In this document: positions 16,458-25,484 of the stretch, one piece after another
Layout of the letters: each line of letters opens with the position of its first letter
Numbering within the stretch: the stretch's first letter is position 1
NCBI GenBank assembly: GCA_963709995.1
Contig: CAVPYN010000008.1
Location: forward strand, 62,001 to 126,000
Length of the DNA stretch: 64,000 nucleotides
Direction of reading: 5' to 3'
Source of the DNA: JAUIIK01 sp963709995
Lineage (GTDB): Bacteria; Chloroflexota; Chloroflexia; Thermomicrobiales; CFX8
Made by a program: the position numbers and the translations under genes
Notes under the pieces: model-generated
Seen by the model: the letters and a program-made list of their open reading frames with translations, nothing else
Told to the model about the DNA's origin: nothing
Databases searched by the model: none

Positions 16458-17710
16458 CAGTGCCCGACTTCGCGCGACGAGCGTACGCGCGTTTTGCAGA
16501 CGATCCCTGGACCATCCAGGTGGATGGCGGTGACGCCGGGCTCCCCGACCATGCCCTGGAAATGCGCTCGAGCGCCCGGGCGTTTGCCCGTGACCTGGTT
16601 TCTCCTCTTGCCGCCGAAATAGATGCGACCAACATCATCCCGGAGTCTCTCTGGAACGATCTCGGCTCGGGAGGCTACTTCTCGATCGCCATCCCCCGCG
16701 AGTACGGCGGGAGAGGCTCGGTCCTCGACACATGCATGGCAGTCGAGGAGATTTCGCGTGTTTCTGCTGGCGTCGGTTTGCTCGTGTCGGTCGGACTCCT
16801 TGGGCCCGCGGGCCTGGTTCTGGCAGGATCTCAGGCACAAAGAGACTACTGGTTGCCCATTCTGGCGTCCGGCAAATTCTCGTCCTTCTGTCTGACCGAA
16901 CCAGACGCGGGTACGGATGCCGCCAGCCTCACAACCACGGTGCGTCAGGGCGTCGATTCGTTTGTGCTGTCTGGCCAAAAACACTACATCACCGGCGCCG
17001 GGAAGGCGGTTCTTTACACTGTGTTCGCGCGCAGCGGAGACGGGTCAAGTGAGATGACTGCGATGCTCGTTCCCGCAGGCGTGTCCGGTTTTGAAGTCGC
17101 GGGCCTTCATCCGTTCTCCGGTATTCGGGGCGTTCCGGTCGGACGTTTGGACTTTGAAGATGTCGAACTCCCGGAGGACGCCCAGCTTGGTGATACCGGT
17201 AGAGGTTTCCATCTGGCGCTCTCGATTCTGGACCGCGCACGCCCGGGGATCGCCGCGCAGGCCCTTGGGCTGGCACAGGGAGCGCTTGACGCGACGCTCG
17301 CCTACACAGGCGAACGGATACAGTTCGGACGCCCGTTGCTGGAAAAGGATGTAATCAGGCATCGCCTGGCGCGTCATGCCGCCTCGATCGCCGCTGCCCG
17401 CCAGCTTACCTACCACGCGGCGATGCTTGCGGACGATGGAAGCCCGGATCTGAACGCCGTTGCTTCAATGGCAAAACTCATCTGCACCGATCTGGCGATG
17501 AGCGTCGTGACGGACGCCATGCAGTTCTGGGGCGGGGCGGGATATATTCAGGGCTCGCCGGTCGAGCGGATGTACCGGGACGCGAAGATCATGCAGATCT
17601 ACGAAGGCACAAACGAGATACAAGAGATGGTGATTTCGCGCTCGCTCATGCGGGAATATAATCGCCAACGCTCCCGCTCGCTCGAAAGCGATGAGGAGTC
17701 CCACCAGTGA
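16454..17710 (+). CDS. Acyl-CoA dehydrogenase
   Basis: 418 residues. FAD enzyme that introduces the alpha-beta double bond into acyl-CoA and passes electrons to ETF. Seen: CLTEPDAGTDAASL flavin-binding region, KHYITGAGKA, AQALGLAQGALDATLAYTGERIQFGRPL, and the catalytic Glu in MQIYEGTNEIQEMVISR near the C-terminus. It has ATGA overlap with the PIG-L gene and GTGA overlap with yidD. The chain-length or branch preference cannot be read from the sequence. Confidence 0.9.
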   Translation: MTVPDFARRAYARFADDPWTIQVDGGDAGLPDHALEMRSSARAFARDLVSPLAAEIDATNIIPESLWNDLGSGGYFSIAIPREYGGRGSVLDTCMAVEEISRVSAGVGLLVSVGLLGPAGLVLAGSQAQRDYWLPILASGKFSSFCLTEPDAGTDAASLTTTVRQGVDSFVLSGQKHYITGAGKAVLYTVFARSGDGSSEMTAMLVPAGVSGFEVAGLHPFSGIRGVPVGRLDFEDVELPEDAQLGDTGRGFHLALSILDRARPGIAAQALGLAQGALDATLAYTGERIQFGRPLLEKDVIRHRLARHAASIAAARQLTYHAAMLADDGSPDLNAVASMAKLICTDLAMSVVTDAMQFWGGAGYIQGSPVERMYRDAKIMQIYEGTNEIQEMVISRSLMREYNRQRSRSLESDEESHQ

Positions 17711-17961
17711 GGCGTCTGGCAATGATGGGAATCAGGTTCTACCAGAAAGCCCTCTCGCCGTTTCTTCCTTCGACCTGCCGCTTCGAGCCATCCTGCTCAC
17801 AGTATGGGTATGAAGCATTTCAAACCCATGGATTCGTGCGCGGCAGTTACCTTACGATCCGCAGGATCATGCGCTGCAATCCGTTTCACGCCGGGGGATA
17901 CGACCCCGTCCCGCCGAAAAAAGGCGACCCGGAGCCGGTCGAGCACACTGCGCAGCAATAG
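17707..17961 (+). CDS. yidD: Membrane protein insertion efficiency factor YidD
   Basis: 84 residues from GTG 17707, overlapping the stop of the acyl-CoA dehydrogenase gene. Family motifs are complete: IRFYQKALSPFLPSTCRFEPSCSQYGYEAF, GSYLTIRRIMRCNPFHAGGYDPVP. YidD sits at the inner face of the membrane and helps YidC insert proteins. It is usually next to rnpA and yidC; here it is separated from them, which is not rare. Confidence 0.92.
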   Translation: MRRLAMMGIRFYQKALSPFLPSTCRFEPSCSQYGYEAFQTHGFVRGSYLTIRRIMRCNPFHAGGYDPVPPKKGDPEPVEHTAQQ

Positions 17962-18039
17962 TCCCATACTCGTCGTTGCACTACCGAGCAACCTCGACTA
18001 CGGTAGCGCGCGACAAGTCTTGGAAAGAAGGTGTGGTGA

Positions 18040-19476
18040 ATGGCAGATCGAATAAGGATTGACGCCGGGATGATCGTCGCGTTCCAGGAGGGCGAGCATC
18101 GCCTGCTGGAGCGCGGCTGTGTTGTCATCGAAGGCGATTCGGTTCTTCATGTGGGACCCGACTGGGATGGCGAAGCCGCGATTGTGATCGACGCCAGCGA
18201 TCGCGTCATCACTCCGGGGTTTATCAATACCCATTCACACCTTGCGGGCTCCCCGCTTGACAAATCATTTATCGAAGACGTCGGCAAGCGCCAGTGGTCG
18301 ATGAGCGGGCTGGTGGAGATGCTTCCGGCTCGCGGCGCGGCGATGGATGCGGAGGCGTCCGAGGCCTGCGTCGACTACTCGATGGCTGAATTGCTCCGCA
18401 CCGGAACGACGACGGTCATGGAAATTGGAGGCATCGGGGACTATGTCGCCGATGCCGTCGACAAGGCCGGGTTGCGGGCTTACATCGCGAACGGTTACCG
18501 ATCAGGACGCTGGTTGACGCGCGATGGGAAGCGCGTCGAGTATGAATGGGACGAAGAAGCGGGGGAACGCGGATTCAAGTCTGCAATCGAATTCATCGAG
18601 CGCATTGACGGCCGCGCTAACGGACGGATAAGTGGTTTTCTGTCCCCGCTTCAAGTGGACACCAGCACGGAAGCACTGCTTCGAAGGAGCCGGGAGGCTT
18701 CAGATGAGATGGGTGTGCCGCTGGCGTTGCATGTGAGCCAGTCAGTGTTCGAGTTCGACGCGATTACACAGCGGCACGGGATGACGCCGGTTGAATGGCT
18801 AGATTCGATTGATTTCCTGTCGGAGTGGAACATCCTGGGTCACGTCATCATAATCGCCGGGAGTTCCTGGGCACAGTATGGTGGGGATGATCTGCAACTG
18901 CTCGCGGACCACGGCGCGTCGGTCGCCCATTGCGTCTGGGTGTTCGCGCGCCGTGGGATCGCGATGGAGTCATTTCCGGAGTACACGCGACGCGGGGTAA
19001 ACATGACCCTCGGCACTGACACCAATCCTCAGTCCATGATCGAGGCTTTGCGCTGGACGGCAGTGCTCGGAAAGATCATGGACCGCACCACCGAGTCAAT
19101 AACCGGGCTTGACGTGTTCAATGCTGCGACGGTGAACGCAGCCCGCATGCTGCATCGCGATGACCTCGGCCGAATCGCCCCAGGCGCGAAGGCCGACTTG
19201 CTGTTTTGGGATGCCGAAGCGTTATTCATGTCGCCGCTTCGAGACCCGATCAAGAACATCGTGTACAACGCTACATCCGAGGATCTTCGAGACGTCATGA
19301 TCGATGGAGTCTGGGTAGTTCGGGATCAGACGGTGCTGAACGTTGACGAACGAGCGGTCAGTCGTAATCTGCAATATGCTGGAGAGCGTATGTGGTCGGA
19401 GATGGGCGCCGGAGATTGGGCGAATCGTAGTGTCGACGAACTATCGCCGCGGCTGCTCAGACCATTTCAACCATGA
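18040..19476 (+). CDS. Amidohydrolase-family protein (cytosine deaminase / Trz-Atz type)
   Basis: 478 residues. Metal-dependent hydrolase with the first ligand motif GFINTHSHLAG, the barrel His in HVSQSVFEFD and in GHVIIIAGSSW, and the Asp in LGTDTNPQSM. The C-terminal LGRIAPGAKADLLFWDAEA is typical of the amidohydrolase beta-sandwich. Members deaminate or dechlorinate N-heterocycles or hydrolyse ureido compounds. The neighbours give no hint of a substrate. ATG follows AAGGTG. The 3' end overlaps convergent pyrF by 20 bases. Confidence 0.8.
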   Translation: MADRIRIDAGMIVAFQEGEHRLLERGCVVIEGDSVLHVGPDWDGEAAIVIDASDRVITPGFINTHSHLAGSPLDKSFIEDVGKRQWSMSGLVEMLPARGAAMDAEASEACVDYSMAELLRTGTTTVMEIGGIGDYVADAVDKAGLRAYIANGYRSGRWLTRDGKRVEYEWDEEAGERGFKSAIEFIERIDGRANGRISGFLSPLQVDTSTEALLRRSREASDEMGVPLALHVSQSVFEFDAITQRHGMTPVEWLDSIDFLSEWNILGHVIIIAGSSWAQYGGDDLQLLADHGASVAHCVWVFARRGIAMESFPEYTRRGVNMTLGTDTNPQSMIEALRWTAVLGKIMDRTTESITGLDVFNAATVNAARMLHRDDLGRIAPGAKADLLFWDAEALFMSPLRDPIKNIVYNATSEDLRDVMIDGVWVVRDQTVLNVDERAVSRNLQYAGERMWSEMGAGDWANRSVDELSPRLLRPFQP

Positions 19477-20278
19477 CTGATGTGCGGGCGCGCTCGATTC
19501 GATCCCGCAGGTTTCGCGCTGCGTCGTGGGCAGCTTCAGCAAAGTCGTCGCCGGAGGATGCGAAGCAGATAGCCCGGCTGGCGTTCACCAGGAGCCCGTA
19601 GCCATTTGAGTCCAGTCCTGCCCGGATGGCGGCGTCGAGGTCACCCTGCTGCGCGCCTATGCCCGGCACCAGAACCGGCATATCACCGATCTGTGAGCGG
19701 ATCGTTTCAAGCTGCTCGGGATAGGTTGCCCCAACGACCAGCCCCACATTTCCAGCCGTGTTCCAATCGCATGCCGCCAACGCGACCTTCGAACTCACTG
19801 GCTGCCCATTTACCTCGATATCCTGGAGAAAGCCGGAACCGGCATTGGAGGTCTTTGCGAGCACGAAGACTGCTTTGTCGGTCCGAGCCAGCAACGGTTC
19901 AAGCGAGTCATGGCCGAGATAGGCCTGGGCGGTTACTCCGTCGAAGCCCCAGCGGTCGAAGTAGGCTATTGCATAGGCTTCGGACGTCGTGTCGATATCG
20001 CCGACCTTCGCGTCGAGCAGGAGCGGGATATCAGATGGAACGTCCTCGCGCAGCGCCATCAGCGCTTCGATCCCTTCGACGCCGAATGGAAGATAGAATC
20101 CCAGATTGGGCTTGTAACAGCAGGCAAACTTCGACGTGGCCTGTATGATTTCCTGGTTGAACGTGCGGAGGGGAGCCGCACCGTTACGGATCGATGTGGG
20201 GATTCGATCGAGCACAGGGTCAAGGCCGACGCAGAGCATTGAGCCTGACTGAGTCCAGCGGTTCCGAAACTTCTCCAT
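19457..20278 (-). CDS. pyrF: Orotidine 5'-phosphate decarboxylase, subfamily 2
   Basis: 273 residues from ATG 20278, which has AGGAGG nine bases upstream; a longer open frame exists but has no homology-like content. It makes UMP from OMP in pyrimidine synthesis. Subfamily 2 signature: MLCVGLDPVLDRIP, YKPNLGFYLPFGVEGIEAL, catalytic LLLDAKVGDIDTTSEAYA and VLAKTSNAGSGFLQD. NVGLVVGATYPEQL and PGIGAQQGD close the phosphate site. No other pyr gene is adjacent. It is divergent from the threonine-dehydratase-like gene. Confidence 0.93.
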   Translation of the reverse strand: MEKFRNRWTQSGSMLCVGLDPVLDRIPTSIRNGAAPLRTFNQEIIQATSKFACCYKPNLGFYLPFGVEGIEALMALREDVPSDIPLLLDAKVGDIDTTSEAYAIAYFDRWGFDGVTAQAYLGHDSLEPLLARTDKAVFVLAKTSNAGSGFLQDIEVNGQPVSSKVALAACDWNTAGNVGLVVGATYPEQLETIRSQIGDMPVLVPGIGAQQGDLDAAIRAGLDSNGYGLLVNASRAICFASSGDDFAEAAHDAARNLRDRIERARTSVMVEMV

Positions 20279-20387
20279 GCCTGGGAGCCTCCTGCGCAGA
20301 ATATTCGCCGCGGGTATCCGGTTCGGGATGCGGCTTGGTGCTATCCTCACGTTGCAATTGTACAGACCCGCCATGGGAGGAATCAGG

Positions 20388-21380
20388 ATGAAAGCGGTTT
20401 CAGCCATAGATATGCCAGTCACGGTGACTGATGTCCTGATGGCCCGCCAGGTAGTGAGCCGGTATCTCCCTCCAACGCCCGTTCTTGCTCCTGATGTATT
20501 GAGCGAAGAGCTTGGGTTCAACGTCTTTCTCAAGTGCGAGAATTTCCAGCCAATCGGAGCGTTCAAGATTCGGGGAGGTATCAATCTCCTCAGCCAACTA
20601 GGTGAGGACGAACTCGCTCGCGGCGTAGTGAGCGCGTCGACGGGGAACCACGCCCAATCCATCGCCTACGCTGCAAAGCTGTTCGGCACCCGCGCGGTGA
20701 TCTTCATGCCCGAAAATCCGAATCCGTTCAAAGCCGCGGCGGTGCGCAGGCTCGGTGGCGAGATCGTTGAACACGGACCGGATTTCGACAGCTGCAACGA
20801 CGCCGCGCTGGACTATGCCGAGGCGAACGGGATGCGATACATCCATCCGGCGAACGAACCATTGCTTGTCGCCGGGGTAGGGACGTACGCGCTCGAACTG
20901 ATCGAGTCGGTTCCCGATCTTGACACTGTCATCGTTCCGGTTGGAGGTGGATCGGGCGTCTGCGGCACGGCCACGGTCTTTCGAGCGATGCGACCCCAAA
21001 CGAGGATCATCGCCGTTCAAACCGAGAACATGCCAGCGGTTCACGACTCGTTCCATCAGAAGAAGTTGATTGCCTACCAGGGCGGCCATACCTGGGCGGA
21101 GGGGCTGGCGACTCGGGTTGCCTTTGAAATGCCGTATCAGATGATGCAGGAACTTGTTGATGACGTTGTCCTCATTACTGAGGAGGAGATGCGCTTGGCG
21201 ATGGTTTCGCTCATTGGAGCCGCGCATGTCGTCGTCGAGGGAGCGGGCGCCGCGTCTCTCGCTGCCGCGCGAAAACTCCAAGAGACGTTGCGTGGCCAGC
21301 GAGTCGGGTTGATCGTGAGCGGCGGCAACGTGACGCTGGACACGGTCAAGCGCGCCGTGTGTTCCGACCAGCCCTGGTAG
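20388..21380 (+). CDS. PLP-dependent threonine/serine dehydratase-like protein
   Basis: 330 residues from ATG 20388, preceded by GGGAGGAATCAGG. Fold-type II PLP enzyme: KCENFQPIGAFKIRGG has the Schiff-base Lys, STGNHAQSIAYAA binds the substrate carboxylate, and VPVGGGSGVCG binds the PLP phosphate. It lacks the C-terminal ACT-like regulatory domain of biosynthetic IlvA, so it looks more like catabolic threonine dehydratase or serine racemase. Alone in its transcript between pyrF and a TPR gene. Confidence 0.85.
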   Translation: MKAVSAIDMPVTVTDVLMARQVVSRYLPPTPVLAPDVLSEELGFNVFLKCENFQPIGAFKIRGGINLLSQLGEDELARGVVSASTGNHAQSIAYAAKLFGTRAVIFMPENPNPFKAAAVRRLGGEIVEHGPDFDSCNDAALDYAEANGMRYIHPANEPLLVAGVGTYALELIESVPDLDTVIVPVGGGSGVCGTATVFRAMRPQTRIIAVQTENMPAVHDSFHQKKLIAYQGGHTWAEGLATRVAFEMPYQMMQELVDDVVLITEEEMRLAMVSLIGAAHVVVEGAGAASLAAARKLQETLRGQRVGLIVSGGNVTLDTVKRAVCSDQPW

Positions 21381-21424
21381 CCCCTAAAGCTGGCAGGGAA
21401 TGAGAGCGACGGTTTCAGCCGAAG

Positions 21425-23500
21425 ATGGTTGAGTACATTAGCCAGTTACTCCGGCGTCGACGAGGCGTTCAAGCAACGTCGATCTATCGCCTGGCGGAAG
21501 CCGTCGCAAATCGACGTATCACCTGGAATCAGGCGCTCAGCGAGGCTCGATCGCCGCGGGCGGTTGCCGATCTCGCTGACGGAGATCTGATCGAACTGGA
21601 CCGTCAGGCTCATTTTGAAGCGCGCACCAATCTCGAGTTCGGCCTCCTGATCGCGCGCCTCACGGTCGCGGCCGCGAGGGCAAAAGGATTTGAGAAAGTG
21701 TATGTCGATCTCTGTCTCAATCTTGTTGAGATGCTCCAGCGAGCCGGGCTGGACGAGGAGCGCGACTACTACCTTCGCCAGGCGCTGGCAGCGGCGCAAC
21801 GTGTTTCATACCAGTCTGGCTATCGCAGCGTACTGAATCGTATGGCGCGCTATGCATCGCTCGAGCACAACGATCAAGAAGCCAGGCGGTACCTCGCGGA
21901 GCAGTTGACGATCGGCCGCGAAGATGCCGACAGTCCAGAAGACATTGAAACTGCGATGTTGCTTGCTGATATGGCAATGCAAGATGGCGATAAAACGACC
22001 GCTCACGACCTCTATCAACGGGCAGCGCGCTCCGGTCGACGGCTGGGGCAGTTTTCAATCGTCGTCGAAGCACTGTTGCGACAGGTGTCGATCGTAGCCG
22101 ATTCCGGTGATAACCAGGCGGCGATGCGAATCTTGAAGCAAGCTCAGGAAGTTTCCGATCGTACGGTGGACCCGCGCCTTCGTTCCAGGGTCGCGGTCCG
22201 ATTGGGAGAACTCCAACTTACAGAAGAGGAGTATCCCGCAGCGATCTCGAATCTGGGGGCGGCCCTTTCGTTCGCCAGGCAGGATGAAGATCTCGCACTT
22301 GAGTCCCGTGCGTTGCGAGGACTGGCGACGGCTCAACGAGATTACGGTTCCTCGGAAGCCGCGGCTGACCTCCTGGAGCAGCTTGTTTCTGTTGAGGGCA
22401 TGATCGGCAATTCGGATGAATTGGGTCAGGCATATTGTGATCTTGCCGAAATCTCCATAGGTGCGCGAAAGTATGATGATGCGCTAAGCTCACTTGCTAA
22501 AGCAAGGGAAGTTGCTTACAAATCGGATGCCACGGCGATGGTCATCCGGATGCATGGGTTGCTCGGGACGCTCATGGTTGTGCGCGGGGAAGGTGACGCG
22601 GCGCTCGACGCTTTTGAAATTGCGGTTATGGAGTCGAGACGCATAGATGACACCAGCAGTGAAGTCTACTGGCTGCTGGGAGCGGCCGAGGCGGTGCTGC
22701 GCTTTCGCGGGACGCTGGAAGCCCGGAACATGGTCGACAGGGCGGCACGCCTGGCAAGATCTCTCGATGAGCCGCTCTACCTCGCACAGATCGCTGGATT
22801 GAGGGGGCAAATCGCGCTCGTCGAGGGACGATTGCAGGAAGCTTCACGATCCTTTCTGGAAGCGACCCAGATTGCGAGGGAGCATGGTCGGGACAGTATC
22901 GCCATTCACTATTTGCCACTGATGGCGCGCCTTGCTTTGGAAGGCAGCGAACCGGATGAGGCTGTCGGATACATGCGAGAGGCGCTTGAACTGGCCAGTC
23001 GCGAACCTGACGATCAGCATTTGTGCGTGCTGAATCTTCAGGCTGGACGCCTTCACCGGCAGATCGACGATGCCGAAGGCGCTGTGCTGTTCTATGGCAA
23101 GGCAGCGGCGCTGGCGCAGAACACTGGCGATCTGCGATTGCGTTCTCGGGCGCTATTAGGGCTGGCCGAGAGCCTGGACGACGCTGGCGACTATGATGAG
23201 GCGGCGGAACAGTACCGCCGGGCTTTGGATGTGAGCCGGCAACTCGGGAACGAACGCGAGGTCGCTCGACTCCATTTCAACGTGGGGGCGCTCCTCGTGG
23301 ACATTCAGCGAGATGATGAAGCAAGAGCCCATTTGAATCGGGCACTCAACATCGCCGAGGATCTCCAGGAACTTGCGCTGGCGGATCGCGCGTCAGCGTT
23401 GCTGGCGAGCATTGCCCCGCCCGGGCTCCCGATAGATGAAGTTCAGGATGATCTTCCGATTCGCGAGGCGCCAGCACCGCCGCGGAATCAGAATGACTAG
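21425..23500 (+). CDS. Tetratricopeptide-repeat protein
   Basis: 691 residues, mostly a solenoid of helix pairs. Repeats with the usual spacing are clear in the second half (LLGLAESLDDAGDYDEAAEQYRRALDVSRQLGN, HFNVGALLVDIQRDDEARAHLNRALNIAED). The N-terminal ~100 residues are less regular. No signal peptide or membrane helix is visible, so it is probably cytoplasmic and a binding scaffold. It is followed 207 bases later by a membrane-anchored unknown in the same direction. Confidence 0.8.
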   Translation: MVEYISQLLRRRRGVQATSIYRLAEAVANRRITWNQALSEARSPRAVADLADGDLIELDRQAHFEARTNLEFGLLIARLTVAAARAKGFEKVYVDLCLNLVEMLQRAGLDEERDYYLRQALAAAQRVSYQSGYRSVLNRMARYASLEHNDQEARRYLAEQLTIGREDADSPEDIETAMLLADMAMQDGDKTTAHDLYQRAARSGRRLGQFSIVVEALLRQVSIVADSGDNQAAMRILKQAQEVSDRTVDPRLRSRVAVRLGELQLTEEEYPAAISNLGAALSFARQDEDLALESRALRGLATAQRDYGSSEAAADLLEQLVSVEGMIGNSDELGQAYCDLAEISIGARKYDDALSSLAKAREVAYKSDATAMVIRMHGLLGTLMVVRGEGDAALDAFEIAVMESRRIDDTSSEVYWLLGAAEAVLRFRGTLEARNMVDRAARLARSLDEPLYLAQIAGLRGQIALVEGRLQEASRSFLEATQIAREHGRDSIAIHYLPLMARLALEGSEPDEAVGYMREALELASREPDDQHLCVLNLQAGRLHRQIDDAEGAVLFYGKAAALAQNTGDLRLRSRALLGLAESLDDAGDYDEAAEQYRRALDVSRQLGNEREVARLHFNVGALLVDIQRDDEARAHLNRALNIAEDLQELALADRASALLASIAPPGLPIDEVQDDLPIREAPAPPRNQND

Positions 23501-23707
23501 AGAAGTGGCCGACTTGCCGATTAATGGTGAAATGTGCTTGACGGGTAGTCCGGACACATGCAGACTCAATAGTACGAACGTCGTGACTCGAAGGCCCACG
23601 CGGGTTTGTTTCTGAGATGACACTGGAAGGAGTGCTTCGGTCTGATGTCGAGTACCCGGTCTGTCGGAGTATCTACGCGGCTCCAAGCTGCGCCGATCAC
23701 TAGCTGA

Positions 23708-25030
23708 ATGGAAGTTCTGTTCGGTCTTGTCCTGACGCTCGCCGCTGCGGTCGTAGGTGTCTGGCATGTCGCGAACAGAGATCGGCCGCTTCACGGGCCA
23801 ATTGACAGTCAGACTCTAGGCCTTCCACATCTACAGCGGTGGTCGGACGCTCGCCCGAAGCGCCGGTTTGCGGGACTGCGCGAGGCGATGCCATTCGTGG
23901 ACGGCGGTCGCATTCTCATTGCGCTTGCCGGCGTGCTGGTCCTTACCTCGGTCGCGGTTGGTGGGATCTATGGTTGGCGTCAATTCACATCTTCTCAAGA
24001 CTCAGTTTCGAGCGATCGATTGGGAGAAATCGTAACGCTGCATGCACGCGCAAATGCTTCCTCGGATCCTGCAACCAGGTATGCGCTGCTAACCGAGGCT
24101 GAGACGGCCGCGGCGACCATCCTCGCGAATGCCAGTGACGATGATTATGCCGCGGTCGAAGCGGAGTATCGTTCGATTCTGTCCGACCTGGATCGTATGG
24201 CGCGCATGGTGCGGCTCGATGCGCTTCAGCCTGTTGGTTCGGTTCCTATGTCGACACTGACGGATGTAGCGGAGCTCTTCCAGGGAGGCGGACGCATATA
24301 TCTGATCTCCGACGGGCTTTACGAAGTCGATGTGGCCTCCAATCAGCTGGTCCAACTGCTTGCACCGGGAGATGAAATCGATGGCGCGACGGTAGGCGTC
24401 CTGCTCGGCGCAACCTGGCGCGGCGATGCGCCGCTAGCGATCGACGCTCAGCGAGCCTATGTCTACGACCACACACGGGGCGAATGGGATTGGGAAATCC
24501 TCGGTTCGGTCGATGGTGAAACAGTAACGGACGACGTGAGCGCTCTGGGGGTCTTCGATCTGAATCTTTATCTGCTTGATGGCACCGCCGGACGGATAAC
24601 GAAGTTTTCTGGCGGCGATTACGAGGCGCCGCCCGAGGACTGGTCGTCTGGTGTTGCCGTAGAGGAACTGATGAGCGCGACTGATCTGTATATCGACGGT
24701 AACATCTACGCGCTGGTGCCCAACGGGTCGATACTGAGATTCTTTCTCAGTGGCCTTGACGCGTTGATTGTCCCGAGGATTCAGCCGGCCTTCGATTCGG
24801 CTTCGGCACTGATTCCGGTTGCGAACGGCTTCTACATCGTGAATCGGTCAGACGGCCGGATCGCGCGGATCTCTGAAGATGGAACGCTAGTCCAGCAGTT
24901 TGGGCTTCCGCTTGCGGACAGTGAACTTCATGACCTCAAGGACATCGTTGTAGACGAAAGCACTGGCATCGCTCTGTTGCTCTCTGGCAATGGACTCTAC
25001 ACGACGAGATTGGTAGCGAGCGACAGTTAG
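23708..25030 (+). CDS. Membrane-anchored protein of unknown function with beta-propeller-like C-terminal part
   Basis: 440 residues. A first hydrophobic stretch at about 3-20 and a clear helix at about 68-90 (ILIALAGVLVLTSVAVGGIYGW) give one or two membrane passes. The region 110-180 is helical (EAETAAATILANAS). The rest has repeated short beta blades (VAELFQGGGRIYLISDGLYEVDVASNQLVQLL, LGVFDLNLYLLDG, LYIDGNIYALVPNGSILRF, ANGFYIVNRSDGRIARI), reminiscent of a propeller outside the membrane. No catalytic motif is recognised. Confidence 0.6.
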   Translation: MEVLFGLVLTLAAAVVGVWHVANRDRPLHGPIDSQTLGLPHLQRWSDARPKRRFAGLREAMPFVDGGRILIALAGVLVLTSVAVGGIYGWRQFTSSQDSVSSDRLGEIVTLHARANASSDPATRYALLTEAETAAATILANASDDDYAAVEAEYRSILSDLDRMARMVRLDALQPVGSVPMSTLTDVAELFQGGGRIYLISDGLYEVDVASNQLVQLLAPGDEIDGATVGVLLGATWRGDAPLAIDAQRAYVYDHTRGEWDWEILGSVDGETVTDDVSALGVFDLNLYLLDGTAGRITKFSGGDYEAPPEDWSSGVAVEELMSATDLYIDGNIYALVPNGSILRFFLSGLDALIVPRIQPAFDSASALIPVANGFYIVNRSDGRIARISEDGTLVQQFGLPLADSELHDLKDIVVDESTGIALLLSGNGLYTTRLVASDS

Positions 25031-25095
25031 ACCGACTGCAGACTACTCAGGGGCGACGATACTAATCGACAGGAAATCGTCTCAACAACCTCTTG

Positions 25096-25341
25096 TTAGC
25101 GGTTCTGGAAGTACTCGGCGTTGAGGGTCAGGAATCGGGACCACTGTTCGGGCAGGTCATCCTCAAAGAAGATTGCCTCCACGGGACAAACTTCGGCGCA
25201 CACACCGCAATCTATGCACTCGTCCGGATCGATGAAGTATTGCTGCTGCCCGTCGTCTGTATGGATGCAGTCGACTGGGCAAACTTCAACACAGGATTGG
25301 TCCTTCACGGAAATGCATGGTTCAGCGATGACGTATGTCAC
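25096..25341 (-). CDS. fdxA: Seven-iron ferredoxin (3Fe-4S / 4Fe-4S)
   Basis: 81 residues starting at GTG 25341, since the family begins VTYVIAEPC and an AAGGGAG site sits 8-9 bases before it; a frame-extending ATG at 25374 is less likely. The first cluster uses C-x7-C-x3-CP (CISVKDQSCVEVCP), the second CIDCGVCAEVCP. It is an acidic soluble electron carrier. No clear redox partner gene is adjacent. Confidence 0.92.
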   Translation of the reverse strand: MTYVIAEPCISVKDQSCVEVCPVDCIHTDDGQQQYFIDPDECIDCGVCAEVCPVEAIFFEDDLPEQWSRFLTLNAEYFQNR

Positions 25342-25484
25342 CCGTGGGATCTCCCTTCCGGAGGCCTTGGTCATCCCGTCACCCTGAATTGGCGACCGGG
25401 CTATTCACCCATTGAGTATACATGGCAAGCTCCCTCCGGCCACAGCCAGAGCGAGCTTGTCGTCAAGCGGTTACAGCGTGCCTG

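Noticed and set aside
19500..20662. 401-residue version of PyrF
   Set aside because: The first 128 residues have no family content, and AGGAGG plus ATG at 20278 gives the normal length.
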